DNA from: Paenibacillus radicis (ex Xue et al. 2023) | GTDB taxonomy: Bacteria; Bacillota; Bacilli; Paenibacillales; NBRC-103111 | Assembly: GCF_024722015.1 (NCBI RefSeq) | Contig: NZ_JANQBD010000009.1 | Span: forward strand, 223,558 to 287,557 | DNA length: 64,000 bases | Direction: 5' to 3' | Shown here: positions 35,478 to 44,876 of the stretch, piece after piece | How positions within the stretch are numbered: position 1 is the first letter of the stretch | Layout of the letters: each line of letters starts with the position of its first letter | Program-made: the position numbers and the translations under genes | Notes under the pieces: generated by a model | Seen by the model: the letters and a program-made list of their open reading frames with translations, nothing else | What the model was told of the DNA's origin: nothing | The model's database searches: none

Positions 35478-35505
35478 AGGCCCTTATTCTTAAAGGGGCC
35501 TTTTT
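35478..35505 (+). terminator. rho-independent terminator after the U32 gene
   Basis: AGGCCC pairs with GGGCCT (an AAGGGGCC arm) around TTATTCTTAAA, then T5. It lies 140 nt after the U32 stop and 55 nt before the S-layer-type gene. Confidence 0.75.
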
Positions 35506-35559
35506 GTATTGGCTTTAGAGCATGAGGTTCATTAGAAAACCAAATAATGGAGGAAGAAC

Positions 35560-38500
35560 ATGCTTAATATGGGTATTTTAAAAGCATCAACAAAAGTGTT
35601 TGCTATCATCATAAGCTTCTGTCTGATTTTTTCATCTTTCAGCGTGGCTTTTGCTTCTGATGATGCCAAAGACATCAATGGGCATTGGGCGGAAAGTCAA
35701 CTCAAAGCTTGGACTGCCAAGGGTTACATCCAAGGCTATGCAGATGGGACGGTCAAACCGGACAATTCGATTACAAGAGCGGAATTCATGACAATTGTGA
35801 ATCGCTCGTTCGGATTTAAGGACAAAGAAGAGGTTAAAGCAATAGATGTAGATCCGAATGGTTGGGAATACGAGCAAGTAGCTATAGCTTTGAAATCAGG
35901 CTATATTAGCGGTTATGAAGATGGTACTATGAAGCCCGGTAAGAAAATAAGCCGTCAGGAAGCAGCTGTTATCATTGCTGCATTGCTTAAACTGGATACC
36001 GCTAAAGGCGGTGATCTTAATAAATTTAAAGACGCAACAAAACTTCCAAGCTGGAGTAAAGGCGCTATCGGCGCTGCTGTAGCAATAGGTGTTTTTAATG
36101 GTTACGAGGATGGAACGCTTCGTTTCGAGAATAGCATCACTAGAGCAGAAGCGATTGTTATTCTTGATCGAGCAGCAGGCGGGGGCGTCGTGGCTTCCTA
36201 TGATAAAGCAGGTACATACGGTCCCGAATCCGGTAATCAGAAATTAGAGGGTAACGTGGTTATTAACACAGGGGGAGTTATTCTTCAGAACGTTACCATT
36301 ATCGGTAATTTAACATTAGGTGAAGGTATTGGCGATGGGGATGTTAGCCTAAATAATGTTAAAGTTAGCGGAGATACTTTCGTCAATGGCGGTGGTACCA
36401 ACTCAATTCACTTCAAAGACAGTGTGCTTGTAACCATTATAGTTAATAGGAAAACTGGTGAAGTACGTATCTTGGCTGAAGGTACAACTACGGTTAAACA
36501 AGTAACGGTACAAACTGGGGCGAAGATCGATAATACCAAGGCAGTTAACGGTGGTTTCTCCAACGTTAAGCTTGAAGACAGACTTCCTTCCGGTTCTAAC
36601 GTATCCCTTTTGGGTAACTTTGAAAATGTTTCTATCGCAGCAAAAGCTATAAAGGTCGAAGTTCCGAGTGGTGAGATTAAGAATCTAAACGTTGAGGAAA
36701 AAGCAGGGGATTCGCAGTTAAACCTGGGTAAAGAAGCTAAGGTATTGGACTTGGTTCTAAAAGCTATATTGAAAGTACTGGGCGAAGGTAAGGTTGGAAA
36801 AGCGACTATTGAAAAAGGTGCCGAGGGCTCAACATTTGCTACGCTTCCTGGATCGACAACAGGTTCCGGTGTTACTGGCGGCGGTGGCGGTGGTGGAGGC
36901 GGTGGTAGCTCAAGTAAAGGTAACACCACCACCCCTGCAGTTAATCAAGCAGCAGCGCCAACTGCTGACCCAGCGGCTGGAGTGATAGATGAAGGTTCAA
37001 AAGTGAAATTGAGTTCAGCAACAGTAGGGGCAGCAGTTTACTTTACTAAAGACGGTAGTGATCCAACTACTGCAAGTATTGCTTACGATTCACATGGTCC
37101 TATAACAGTTAGCTCAGCCGTGACGATTAAAGCAATTGCGGTAAAAACAGGCATGACAAACAGTGCGATATCTACGTTTGCTTATACTACATCTGCCGCT
37201 GATACAACAGCTCCGTTGGGCGGAACAGTATCAGCATTCGCAATTCATACAACTGGATTTACATTAAGTTGGAGTGGGTTCACCGATAACAAAGCTGTAA
37301 CAGGCTATAAGGTCTATGAGATAGGGAATCTATTAAATGGCTCAGTTACTGGCACAACTTATGTTGTAACAGGTTTAAGCCCGAACACTAATTACGATGG
37401 GAAATTTAGTGTTAGAGCATATGATGCAGCTGGTAATGTAAGCTCGGCGGTATATCTGGCGGCAGTTACCACGGCATCATCTGATGGTACAGGACCGGTC
37501 ACGGGGAAATACGCAATTGCGTCCTTCAAAGCAACGGATGCTAACGTGCTGAGTCTTGAGCTGAACAGTGCATTGACTGAAGAAGCTGCTGCAAATCTAA
37601 AAGTCGAACTTAAAAAGGACGGTAATGTAATCACCTCCGGTTACATTATGAGGTGGGACGACAAGAAAACAGTTGCCACTCTAACTTTTGATTCAAAGTT
37701 CCAAGAGTCCAAATATGATGTTTCTATTAGTGGTCTGAGCAATATTGATGCCACCAATAAAACAGCTTCTACAACTACATCTGTAGAAAGAATCACAAAT
37801 ATTGAGTTCTTGACAGCATCGGACACGATTCCTTTGACAATAGATAGAAGGGGTTTTCAGATTATCGAAACAAAATTGCGTATTGATTTCAAAGCTACAA
37901 ACCAATACGGTACCATAGCTAAATTAAATTCAAACAGCTTTGACATTGTTGTGAATGGAGGTATGTTCAGCAGGGTTCCAAATGAACAAGCCATTCATTT
38001 GATCGAAGATCAAGAAACTCAAAGAAATGATAAAATATCCATTACTATTGGACATGTAGACAGCAAAGTGCAAGTTAATAAAACCTTTACTGTTGGTGAC
38101 TATTCGATTGTAAGTAAAGTTGAGGTTGGTGACCTGATAAATGCTTCGGGTAAAAAAATGGTTGACATTGAGGCCTTAAGTGCTAACAATTATCTGCAAG
38201 TTAAGGCTTATGACCAATACGGCTTTCTTGTCGAAGATAAAAGAACGTTGAATAGAGAGGTTATTGTTTATTTCTCAGACTTTGGCCTTGAAACAGGATC
38301 AGGTGTAGGCAATCTACCGGAAGATCCATTCGTTGACGAAGTAGTTGGCGGTGCAACAACTAATATACAGATTCGTTCTGTAAATAACGCAAATAAAGAG
38401 TTCACCATTACTTTTTACTCTCGTGGCGGCAATACAACAACCAAAGCAGTCCGAGTTTTCGCGCCTGGAATACCTACTACTGTAGACTTTGGTCCATATG

Positions 38501-40200
38501 ATTACATATTGGCTGAGAATGACATGGCTACCGGCGATGATGATATGGATAGAAAATTATACATTCCTTTAATCTTAAAAAATTCCAAAGGTGAGTTATT
38601 GAGTGCGGATGATATCGTAAATGTATTTAGTAATGGCGATAGAGACAGCAAGCTTAAATTTACATCTTCAGACGGTATTAACTTAATAAGGGGTGCGGAA
38701 ATCGCAACGACAGGCCCATTTAAAGGTTATATTGTAATCTCTTGGGTAGCCAGAAAAGGTCCTCAGTTTGTTACTGTCAGCTTGGGAGACTATAAAACAG
38801 TGACTTCAACACTAAATATTTCTGTAAGAGAAGCGCGTAAACCTGATTCCATCAAGATTTCCACTATACCTAAGAAATATATTCTTGGAGGTACGGAGAC
38901 GGAAGTAAAATTTAAAGTTTACGATCAGTATGATGAAGAGTTGAAATACGTCAATGACATGGATGCAACTTACAAAGTTAAATTGACATACTCTGGTAAG
39001 AGTATTGCTGCTCCTGCAGTTGGTGTTGCTGCTGAAGAGGTCTATTTCGCTTCTAAAGAGAAGGTAGCATTAACTAATGCTACACCGTATACAAACCTGT
39101 ATAATAATAGAGCAATCATTCTTTCTACCGTTATCGGAGCACCAGAAACTTCACACGAGTTTACTTTGGTCAGAGACGTAGGTTCTGTTGATAGACCATG
39201 GAAGAACTTCTTTGATAAGTCATTCAAGTTCTATTCCACTAACAATTCACCTGAAGGGACATGGACTCTGAAGGCGACGCTTATTAGATATCCTAATATA
39301 AGCCCAAGTAATCCCTTTGAAATTAGTTCTATTTCAACAAGTATTGAGCGTATTGATCCTAATAAGTCTGAAAATAAATTGACTTATGAGGTTTACCTCG
39401 ATAAGGGTGTTAATAACAACACCATTCTTGCGACTAACGATTTCTATGATGTAAATAACAAGTCAGGATCAAATGCAACTGGCGCAACATTTGTTTATAA
39501 CAATTACAGGAAGGTTGCTAAAGAAGTTAAGTTAAGAGCTAAAAAAGCTAGTGGTGAGGAAGTGGCAATTGCATCAGGAGTGTATACGGGTTCAAATTCT
39601 AACACTATCACATTTGTTGCTTCTAATAATCCATTGGTTGTTAACATACCTGATACAGGTACTCCAAATGGCAAAAACTTTATTGTTGGTTTGGATGCTG
39701 GTTCGGCAAAGGTTAACGTAGTATACAGAAACGCTAAAGGTGAGCAAGAGGTCAAAACTATTGATGTAACCTCAAAGAACGAAGCTCCTGCAGTAGCAAA
39801 GATTGTCCTAGGTAGAACCTTTAAAACAGTTAATGCTGCAGATATCAATGGTACTTACCTATGGGATAGAGCGCTTGCTGAAAAAATTACTGTAACAGAT
39901 CAGTTTGGGGATGAAATCATATCCGAGCTAAACCCTGCTGATAGAAATGAAGAAGGTAACATTCCTGACCAATTTTTAGTCAAGGTTAACGGAGCGGGTC
40001 AACAAACGAATGACTTGTTAGGGCTAAAATTCTCCATCTCAGATATTATTGGATGGGGGGATGTTAGCAAATCTGTAAGCATTGATAATAACGGCAAGAT
40101 TACTTACAATGGCGGTTCAGTTTATGCCTTTACAGTTAACGTATTGGCACCAAATGGTGTTACTGCATCCTTTTACTTAACTGTTATTAGGTACATATAA
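35560..40200 (+). CDS. large S-layer-homology surface protein
   Basis: Secreted surface protein, 1546 residues, with a cleavable signal peptide (about 1-32, ending SVAFAS). Three SLH domains cover about 37-80, 98-145 and 163-208 (DINGHWAESQLKAW, ITRAEFMTIVNRSFGF, ITRAEAIVILDRA) and should bind pyruvylated wall polymer. A beta-helix-like region runs to ~435, then a poly-Gly linker (about 440-451). A chitobiase C-terminal-like domain (YFTKDGSDPTTASIAYDS) and a fibronectin type III domain (about 550-645) follow, then ~900 residues of beta-sandwich repeats of bacterial Ig-like character. ATG at 35560 behind GGAGGAAG. AT-richer than its neighbours. Could be the S-layer protein itself or an accessory; strong single-gene units of this size favour the former. 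Confidence 0.85.
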   Translation: MLNMGILKASTKVFAIIISFCLIFSSFSVAFASDDAKDINGHWAESQLKAWTAKGYIQGYADGTVKPDNSITRAEFMTIVNRSFGFKDKEEVKAIDVDPNGWEYEQVAIALKSGYISGYEDGTMKPGKKISRQEAAVIIAALLKLDTAKGGDLNKFKDATKLPSWSKGAIGAAVAIGVFNGYEDGTLRFENSITRAEAIVILDRAAGGGVVASYDKAGTYGPESGNQKLEGNVVINTGGVILQNVTIIGNLTLGEGIGDGDVSLNNVKVSGDTFVNGGGTNSIHFKDSVLVTIIVNRKTGEVRILAEGTTTVKQVTVQTGAKIDNTKAVNGGFSNVKLEDRLPSGSNVSLLGNFENVSIAAKAIKVEVPSGEIKNLNVEEKAGDSQLNLGKEAKVLDLVLKAILKVLGEGKVGKATIEKGAEGSTFATLPGSTTGSGVTGGGGGGGGGGSSSKGNTTTPAVNQAAAPTADPAAGVIDEGSKVKLSSATVGAAVYFTKDGSDPTTASIAYDSHGPITVSSAVTIKAIAVKTGMTNSAISTFAYTTSAADTTAPLGGTVSAFAIHTTGFTLSWSGFTDNKAVTGYKVYEIGNLLNGSVTGTTYVVTGLSPNTNYDGKFSVRAYDAAGNVSSAVYLAAVTTASSDGTGPVTGKYAIASFKATDANVLSLELNSALTEEAAANLKVELKKDGNVITSGYIMRWDDKKTVATLTFDSKFQESKYDVSISGLSNIDATNKTASTTTSVERITNIEFLTASDTIPLTIDRRGFQIIETKLRIDFKATNQYGTIAKLNSNSFDIVVNGGMFSRVPNEQAIHLIEDQETQRNDKISITIGHVDSKVQVNKTFTVGDYSIVSKVEVGDLINASGKKMVDIEALSANNYLQVKAYDQYGFLVEDKRTLNREVIVYFSDFGLETGSGVGNLPEDPFVDEVVGGATTNIQIRSVNNANKEFTITFYSRGGNTTTKAVRVFAPGIPTTVDFGPYDYILAENDMATGDDDMDRKLYIPLILKNSKGELLSADDIVNVFSNGDRDSKLKFTSSDGINLIRGAEIATTGPFKGYIVISWVARKGPQFVTVSLGDYKTVTSTLNISVREARKPDSIKISTIPKKYILGGTETEVKFKVYDQYDEELKYVNDMDATYKVKLTYSGKSIAAPAVGVAAEEVYFASKEKVALTNATPYTNLYNNRAIILSTVIGAPETSHEFTLVRDVGSVDRPWKNFFDKSFKFYSTNNSPEGTWTLKATLIRYPNISPSNPFEISSISTSIERIDPNKSENKLTYEVYLDKGVNNNTILATNDFYDVNNKSGSNATGATFVYNNYRKVAKEVKLRAKKASGEEVAIASGVYTGSNSNTITFVASNNPLVVNIPDTGTPNGKNFIVGLDAGSAKVNVVYRNAKGEQEVKTIDVTSKNEAPAVAKIVLGRTFKTVNAADINGTYLWDRALAEKITVTDQFGDEIISELNPADRNEEGNIPDQFLVKVNGAGQQTNDLLGLKFSISDIIGWGDVSKSVSIDNNGKITYNGGSVYAFTVNVLAPNGVTASFYLTVIRYI

Positions 40201-40212
40201 ATGTTTTATAAC

Positions 40213-40240
40213 AAGAGGACCTTCTAGGTCTTCTTTTTTT
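40213..40240 (+). terminator. terminator after the S-layer-type gene
   Basis: AGAGGACC pairs with AGGTCTTCT around TTCT, followed by T7. Confidence 0.85.
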
Positions 40241-40298
40241 ATCCGAATGGGCGGAGCGGGCTTTCAAGTAATTATGAGCAAGTTAGGAAAACTAAGAT

Positions 40299-40367
40299 TT
40301 GCCAACGAAGGGTGAATTCGTTTATAATCCTATACATAGATATACGATGCATATGAATTCTATGTAT
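40299..40367 (+). promoter_or_regulatory. promoter and PadR-type operator
   Basis: TTGCCA (40299-40304), 18-nt spacer, perfect TATAAT (40323-40328). Directly after it an inverted repeat ATACATAGA (40332-40340) and TCTATGTAT (40359-40367) surrounds an ATGCATAT centre. PadR proteins bind ATGTAT-type dyads, so autoregulation by the PadR gene that follows is likely. Confidence 0.65.
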
Positions 40368-40392
40368 GAATTAGAAAAGGTGGTGACCGGTT

Positions 40393-40725
40393 TTGAAGGT
40401 GAGTAAAGAGCTTCTCAAAGGAAGTACAGGTACACTTATTTTAACCCTGCTGGACAAGCAGGATCTGTATGGATACGAGCTGATTAAAGAGTTGGAGAGA
40501 AGCTCGGACGGTACGTTTGCTCTAAAGGAAGGTACGCTGTATCCTATCCTTCACGGGATGGAAGCGGAGCAGTGGGTTGAGGCTTACTGGCAGGAGGCTG
40601 AAGGCCGTAAACGGAAATATTACCGGCTCACGGATTCCGGCAGACGGCAGCTTCACGAGAAAAAGCAGGAATGGCGGCTGTTTCGCAATGCGGTAGATCG
40701 TGTGTTGGGGGAGGGGCAAGTATGA
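40393..40725 (+). CDS. PadR family transcriptional regulator
   Basis: Winged-helix repressor, 110 residues. The PadR core is visible: LLKGSTGTLILTLLDKQDLYGYELIK (about 6-31), then TLYPILHGMEAEQWVEAYW and the wing RKRKYYRLTDSGRRQL. TTG start at 40393 behind AAGGTGGTGA. Its stop overlaps the ATG of the next gene (ATGA), so the two are translationally coupled. Together with the dyad upstream this suggests a self-regulated two-gene switch whose signal comes from the HAAS-domain partner. Confidence 0.92.
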   Translation: MKVSKELLKGSTGTLILTLLDKQDLYGYELIKELERSSDGTFALKEGTLYPILHGMEAEQWVEAYWQEAEGRKRKYYRLTDSGRRQLHEKKQEWRLFRNAVDRVLGEGQV

Positions 40726-42041
40726 GGGACCAGCATCCTGTGGTGCTTGAGTATTTGGATGAGGTTTGCAAGCAAATTAAAGCCAGGGAGCTTCGTAAGG
40801 AAATTCGGATGGAGTTGGAAGGGCATCTGGAAGAATTGGTATGGGAAAAGCGGGAGCAGGGGATGGATGAGGAAGCAGCCGCTCGCCTCGCTATCGAACA
40901 GATGGGGGATTCTACTGCAGTTGCCGCGGGACTTAACCAGATCCATAAACCAAGCATCCCTTGGGGGTTGCTCAGTTGGCTGACGGTATTAATAGCGGTT
41001 GCTTTGGTAACTATGTACGCTTTAGATCTTAGCTACGCGTCAAAGTCGACCCCTATGAGCAATGAACGTATGTTCATGAGCAAAGCCATTTTTACTGGTA
41101 TTGGGCTACTTATATTGCTAATGTTGACTCGGGTCGATTACCGCAAGCTGCTGGGCTATTCGTCGATGTTATATGGGGGCACTCTATTACTTATGATTTT
41201 TGCCATCGGTTGGGGACCGCAGGTTAATGGCGCCCGTAATTATTTGTCAGTAGGTCCTTTAGTTATCGATATCGTTGGAACGAGCCCTTATTTACTTCTA
41301 ATAGCGGTTGCTGGAATGTTAGCACATAAAGGTGCAAGTAAACGTAAGTATGAATATGTGCTGCAAGTTATTTTGTTTATAGGGTTACCGGTATTATTAT
41401 ACGTACTGGCCCCAGCTACTTCTGCGCTTATTACTTATACGGTGGCTTATTTGCTTCTATTAGTTGTATCCGGCCGAAGCTGGCGATTCATTGTTCCACA
41501 AGCTGCTGCTTTGATTGGCATAGCTGTCAGCTTCATTCTGATACGTCCCTTTGGCAGACAGCGACTGGAGGCTTTTCTTCACCGTGATGCGGTCTCCCCG
41601 GATGCAGGCTGGATGTACATACAAATCGATAATGCTATCCGCTCAGCCGGTTGGTGGGGACATGGCTTTGCTTCTTTTAACCGAACGCTGCCCTACGCCT
41701 ATTCCGATACTGTCTTTACTTATATTATTTACAGTTTAGGCTGGTTTGCAGGAGCATTCGTATTGTTTACTGCTACATTATTTGTAGTGCAGCTGGCGAG
41801 GATGGCCTTACAAATTCGGGATTCGTACGGTAAAATGCTAATCACCAGTTTAGGTTCACTTTTCACTATTCAATTTGTTTGGAATATTGGAATGTCGCTT
41901 GGAATTCTGCCAATCGTTTCGATTGCATTTCCATTTATAAGCTATGGGGGCAGCCATTTGCTCATACAACTGGCCGCGGTGGGGATGATCTGCAGTGTAT
42001 ACCAGCGCAAAGATATGATTCGCATAGCGCGGACGAAATGA
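40722..42041 (+). CDS. HAAS-domain / SEDS (FtsW-RodA family) membrane fusion
   Basis: It has 439 residues. The N-terminal ~75 residues form an acidic helical HAAS/DUF1700-type domain (EYLDEVCKQIKARELRKEIR, EGHLEELVWEKREQGMDEE), which is typically encoded next to PadR genes. The rest is a SEDS protein with about ten membrane segments; FtsW and RodA of this family polymerise lipid II. The conserved aspartate is D329 in AYSDTVF, matching the HTDFIF loop of FtsW/RodA, and the C-terminal FISYGGSHLLIQLAAVG block is present. The second acidic residue of the usual AEE motif is not obvious, so activity may be altered. ATG at 40722 overlaps padR. Distinct from the housekeeping ftsW and rodA by its fusion and context. 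Confidence 0.85.
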   Translation: MRDQHPVVLEYLDEVCKQIKARELRKEIRMELEGHLEELVWEKREQGMDEEAAARLAIEQMGDSTAVAAGLNQIHKPSIPWGLLSWLTVLIAVALVTMYALDLSYASKSTPMSNERMFMSKAIFTGIGLLILLMLTRVDYRKLLGYSSMLYGGTLLLMIFAIGWGPQVNGARNYLSVGPLVIDIVGTSPYLLLIAVAGMLAHKGASKRKYEYVLQVILFIGLPVLLYVLAPATSALITYTVAYLLLLVVSGRSWRFIVPQAAALIGIAVSFILIRPFGRQRLEAFLHRDAVSPDAGWMYIQIDNAIRSAGWWGHGFASFNRTLPYAYSDTVFTYIIYSLGWFAGAFVLFTATLFVVQLARMALQIRDSYGKMLITSLGSLFTIQFVWNIGMSLGILPIVSIAFPFISYGGSHLLIQLAAVGMICSVYQRKDMIRIARTK

Positions 42042-42050
42042 GCAAGCAAT

Positions 42051-42112
42051 TTCCAACGCACGCGAATCCCGGGTGCGCGTTACGGCGTTGCATGACGGTC
42101 GGTCGAACCCCA
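42051..42112 (+). repeat. 62-bp GC-rich dispersed repeat, copy 1
   Basis: This block, with core GCGAATCCCGGGTGCGCGTT, recurs in the same orientation at 62862-62923 with about 9 differences in 62 positions. It begins 10 nt after the SEDS gene stop. Short reverse-strand frames across it look alike in both copies only because the DNA is repeated. Confidence 0.75.
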
Positions 42113-42420
42113 ATTGTGTGGAACTGACAATATAAATATTCGATTTTTCGGGGTTAGCAGGTATGGCCGATTGAAATATGATTAAAACGAAACTAGTATA
42201 TAGAATCAAGCGGATGCTGCTGAAAAGTGGCGTCTTTTTTTGTTGAGCAGAAAGTTAAAGTCGGTATGCAGTTTGGCAGCCTTGTTAAACATACTTTTTT
42301 GAGTTAGGTGCAACTAGCCATGTATCCTCAAGATATAAAAGTTAATATGTTTTGCCCAAGTGAAGGCCTTATTTTAAACGTAGAAATTAGGAGGTTGTTT
42401 CTACAACCAGAAAAAATAGG

Positions 42421-42682
42421 GTAACAGGAAATCCTCCAGCTAATTTAACTAGAATAGCCTTAAGGGTCAATCTAACTGGAAAACTTCCCGCTAATTCCTC
42501 CATGATTTGACTAATTGACCGAAAATGACGAAATTAACATGAGGATTTCAAGTTATAGGGGTAGAAAAGCAGTTAACCGGTGCAATTAACCTGAGAAATT
42601 CCAGCTATTACCCAGATTTGTAGTTTCCTGAAGAGTTCCTGCTAAATAAATGCGGCAATCTATATTCCTGAGAAATGTCTAT
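42421..42682. repeat. cluster of ~23-bp motifs in both orientations
   Basis: Six related motifs with approximate consensus ATTARC-NKGAGAAWTTCC-AGTTA: forward at 42533-42556, 42585-42608 and 42661-42682, reverse at 42421-42444, 42473-42495 and 42622-42646. Spacing is irregular. The same family appears at 62651-62840, again near the 62-bp GC-rich block. The whole 42,042-42,978 gap is otherwise non-coding; 42,683-42,978 holds only the leader of the ABC operon. Confidence 0.7.
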
Positions 42683-42978
42683 GAAACGGGTGAAGGGTTG
42701 TACTCGATACTTTACAAAAAGATCAAGTATAAATACTCGAGAACAGGTCGATATGCAGAAGCAGCCCAAAGCTTGGAATAGACCATTCTGAGACTTTCCG
42801 TACGGTTTTTCTACGTCTCACATTGTTCACAATTTAGACACATAATTTTAAGCTGATTTTCAGATTGGCTTAATCTTACATTATTGTTTCTCTTGTATAT
42901 TTTGTGGGTGGTTAAGCTGCTATCAAAATGGACATGGCTTATAGTAGAACATTTTGTTTCGAATGGAGGTTGTAAGAC

Positions 42979-44157
42979 GTGCTTGAAGTAAAACAGGTTA
43001 GTAAATTGTACGAAAACCAAAGAGGGGTTCACAGCATCGACTTCTCCATGAAGCGTGGCGAGATTGTTGGATTTTTGGGGCCTAACGGCGCGGGTAAAAC
43101 AACCACGATGCGGATGATTACGGGTTATTTGAATCCGACCCATGGTTCCATCGCAATTGATGGGCTATCGATGGCGGATCATCCGAAGAAAGCAAGGCAG
43201 AAGATCGGCTATTTGCCGGAAACACCTCCGTTGTACCCTGAAATGTCGGTGCAGTCTTATCTGCAGTTTATTGCAGATTTGCGTGACATACCGGTGAAGG
43301 AGCAGAAGCATCGTATTGGCGAGGTTATCGAGCGACTTGGTCTGCAAGGACGGGAGCGGCAAGTTATCCGCGGACTGTCAAAAGGCTACAAGCAGCGAAT
43401 GGGACTCGCGCAGGCTATTCTGCACAATCCTGATTTGCTGGTGCTCGATGAACCGACCTCAGGTCTCGATCCGAAACAAATCATTGAAATTCGTCAGCTC
43501 ATTCGCGAGCTGGGGGAGAACCACACGGTGCTGCTCAGCACACATATCTTGCCTGAGATTAACACGTTGTGCAACCGCGTGTTAATTATAAATCAGGGGC
43601 GCATCGTGCTGGACGGGCATCCTGACCAGCTGGCGCTTTCAATGGGCGAGACGTTCGAAGTCTCGCTTGAAGTGAAGGGGCCGCGCGAGGCCATCCTGGC
43701 CGAGCTTCGCGGCCTGCCGCAGGTCGCCAGCGTGAAGCCGCTGGCGGAGGAGCCCGCTGCCGCTGCTGGAGCGGCAGCAAGTGCAACGGCTGCGCTATCG
43801 CAGCAGCCGGAGCAAGACGCGCCCGAGCAAGGCGTGGGCGCGCAAGAGCAGGCCGAGCCTGCGGCGTGGCCTGCAGAGACGGACGGCGCTGTGCCGCCGA
43901 CGGTGAAGGTCCTCGTGTCCGCGGCGGACCGCGCGGACGTTCGCGAGGCCATCTTCTACCGCATGGCTGAGCTGCGGTATCCGATCCTCGCGATGAAGAA
44001 GGAAAGCTTGAGTCTGGAAGACATCTTCCTCAAGCTGACCACGAACGAAACGATGGATACCGCGACTGGGAGCGGGGCTTCAAGCTCATCCTCCGATTCT
44101 CCCGGCTCGTCCGACTTAATAGATACTAACGATAAGGGGGAGACTCCTCATGCGTAG
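42979..44157 (+). CDS. ABC transporter ATP-binding protein (GldA-like)
   Basis: ATPase of an ABC-2 type exporter, 392 residues. Walker A GPNGAGKTTT starts at 34, the signature is an unusual LSKGYKQRMGLAQA, and Walker B LLVLDEPTSGLDP follows. After the ~230-residue ATPase core comes an Ala/Glu/Gln-rich, GC-rich insert (about 255-310, roughly 43.73-43.92 kb), then an SLEDIFLKLT regulatory end and a Ser-rich tail. GTG start behind GGAGGT. It overlaps the permease by 8 nt. The set ATPase, permease, GldG-like and DUF4340 is the common non-gliding Gld-type exporter of Firmicutes; cargo unknown. Confidence 0.9.
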   Translation: MLEVKQVSKLYENQRGVHSIDFSMKRGEIVGFLGPNGAGKTTTMRMITGYLNPTHGSIAIDGLSMADHPKKARQKIGYLPETPPLYPEMSVQSYLQFIADLRDIPVKEQKHRIGEVIERLGLQGRERQVIRGLSKGYKQRMGLAQAILHNPDLLVLDEPTSGLDPKQIIEIRQLIRELGENHTVLLSTHILPEINTLCNRVLIINQGRIVLDGHPDQLALSMGETFEVSLEVKGPREAILAELRGLPQVASVKPLAEEPAAAAGAAASATAALSQQPEQDAPEQGVGAQEQAEPAAWPAETDGAVPPTVKVLVSAADRADVREAIFYRMAELRYPILAMKKESLSLEDIFLKLTTNETMDTATGSGASSSSSDSPGSSDLIDTNDKGETPHA

Positions 44158-44863
44158 AACCTGGGCGATTTGCAAAAAAGAGCTGCAAATGTATTTTTAC
44201 TCCCCGACCGCTTATGCGGCGTTTGCTTTCTTTTTCCTGATCTCGGGCTACTTTTTCAGTGCCAACTTTTTGTACCCTCCCAACGTCATTGATGTCCGTC
44301 CGGTTGTGGGTACCGTAACCTTTGTGTTTTTACTGATTATCCCACTGCTAACTATGCGCTTGGTCTCCGATGAGCTGCGACAAGGGACGGATGAGCTGCT
44401 ATTAACATCTCCTGTCAGTATTACTGAAATTATTTTGGGCAAATACTTGGCTGCGTTAGTAGTACAGCTTCTTCTCGTTGTCGGCTGCCTTCTGTATCCA
44501 TGGATTATGAGCGCTTATGGAACCTTGGATCAACCGGTGCTGTGGCTTTCCTACTTGAGCATGTTTTTAGTAGGCGCAGCTATGATGGCTGTAGGCTTGT
44601 TCGCCTCATCGCTGTCTGCGCATCAGATGGTTTCCGGGATTACAGCGTTTGCGATATTGCTTATGTTTTGGACTATTGAGTGGCTGGGCGATAGTGTAGG
44701 CGGTAAAATCAAGGACTATCTCGGAACGTTTTCCATTATTAACCGGAGCACTGATTTACAAAAGGGTGTTCTCGATTTCTCCGATGTCCTGTTTTATGTG
44801 ACCTTGATCATCGTGTTTATCATATTAAGCATACAAGTGCTTGAAAGAAAGCGCTGGAGATAA
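44150..44863 (+). CDS. ABC-2 type transporter permease (GldF-like)
   Basis: It has 237 residues and six membrane segments. The N-terminal MRRTWAICKKELQMYFYSPTAY stretch region and the RLVSDELRQGTDELLLTSPVS block (about 65-85) are typical of GldF-like permeases. ATG at 44150 behind AAGGGGGAG. It lies inside the four-gene unit with the ATPase before and the GldG-like protein after. Confidence 0.9.
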   Translation: MRRTWAICKKELQMYFYSPTAYAAFAFFFLISGYFFSANFLYPPNVIDVRPVVGTVTFVFLLIIPLLTMRLVSDELRQGTDELLLTSPVSITEIILGKYLAALVVQLLLVVGCLLYPWIMSAYGTLDQPVLWLSYLSMFLVGAAMMAVGLFASSLSAHQMVSGITAFAILLMFWTIEWLGDSVGGKIKDYLGTFSIINRSTDLQKGVLDFSDVLFYVTLIIVFIILSIQVLERKRWR

Positions 44864-44876
44864 GGAGGGGACTGTA

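Noticed and set aside
42421..42682. CRISPR array
   Set aside because: The repeated motifs are degenerate, irregularly spaced and in both orientations, and no cas gene is present.
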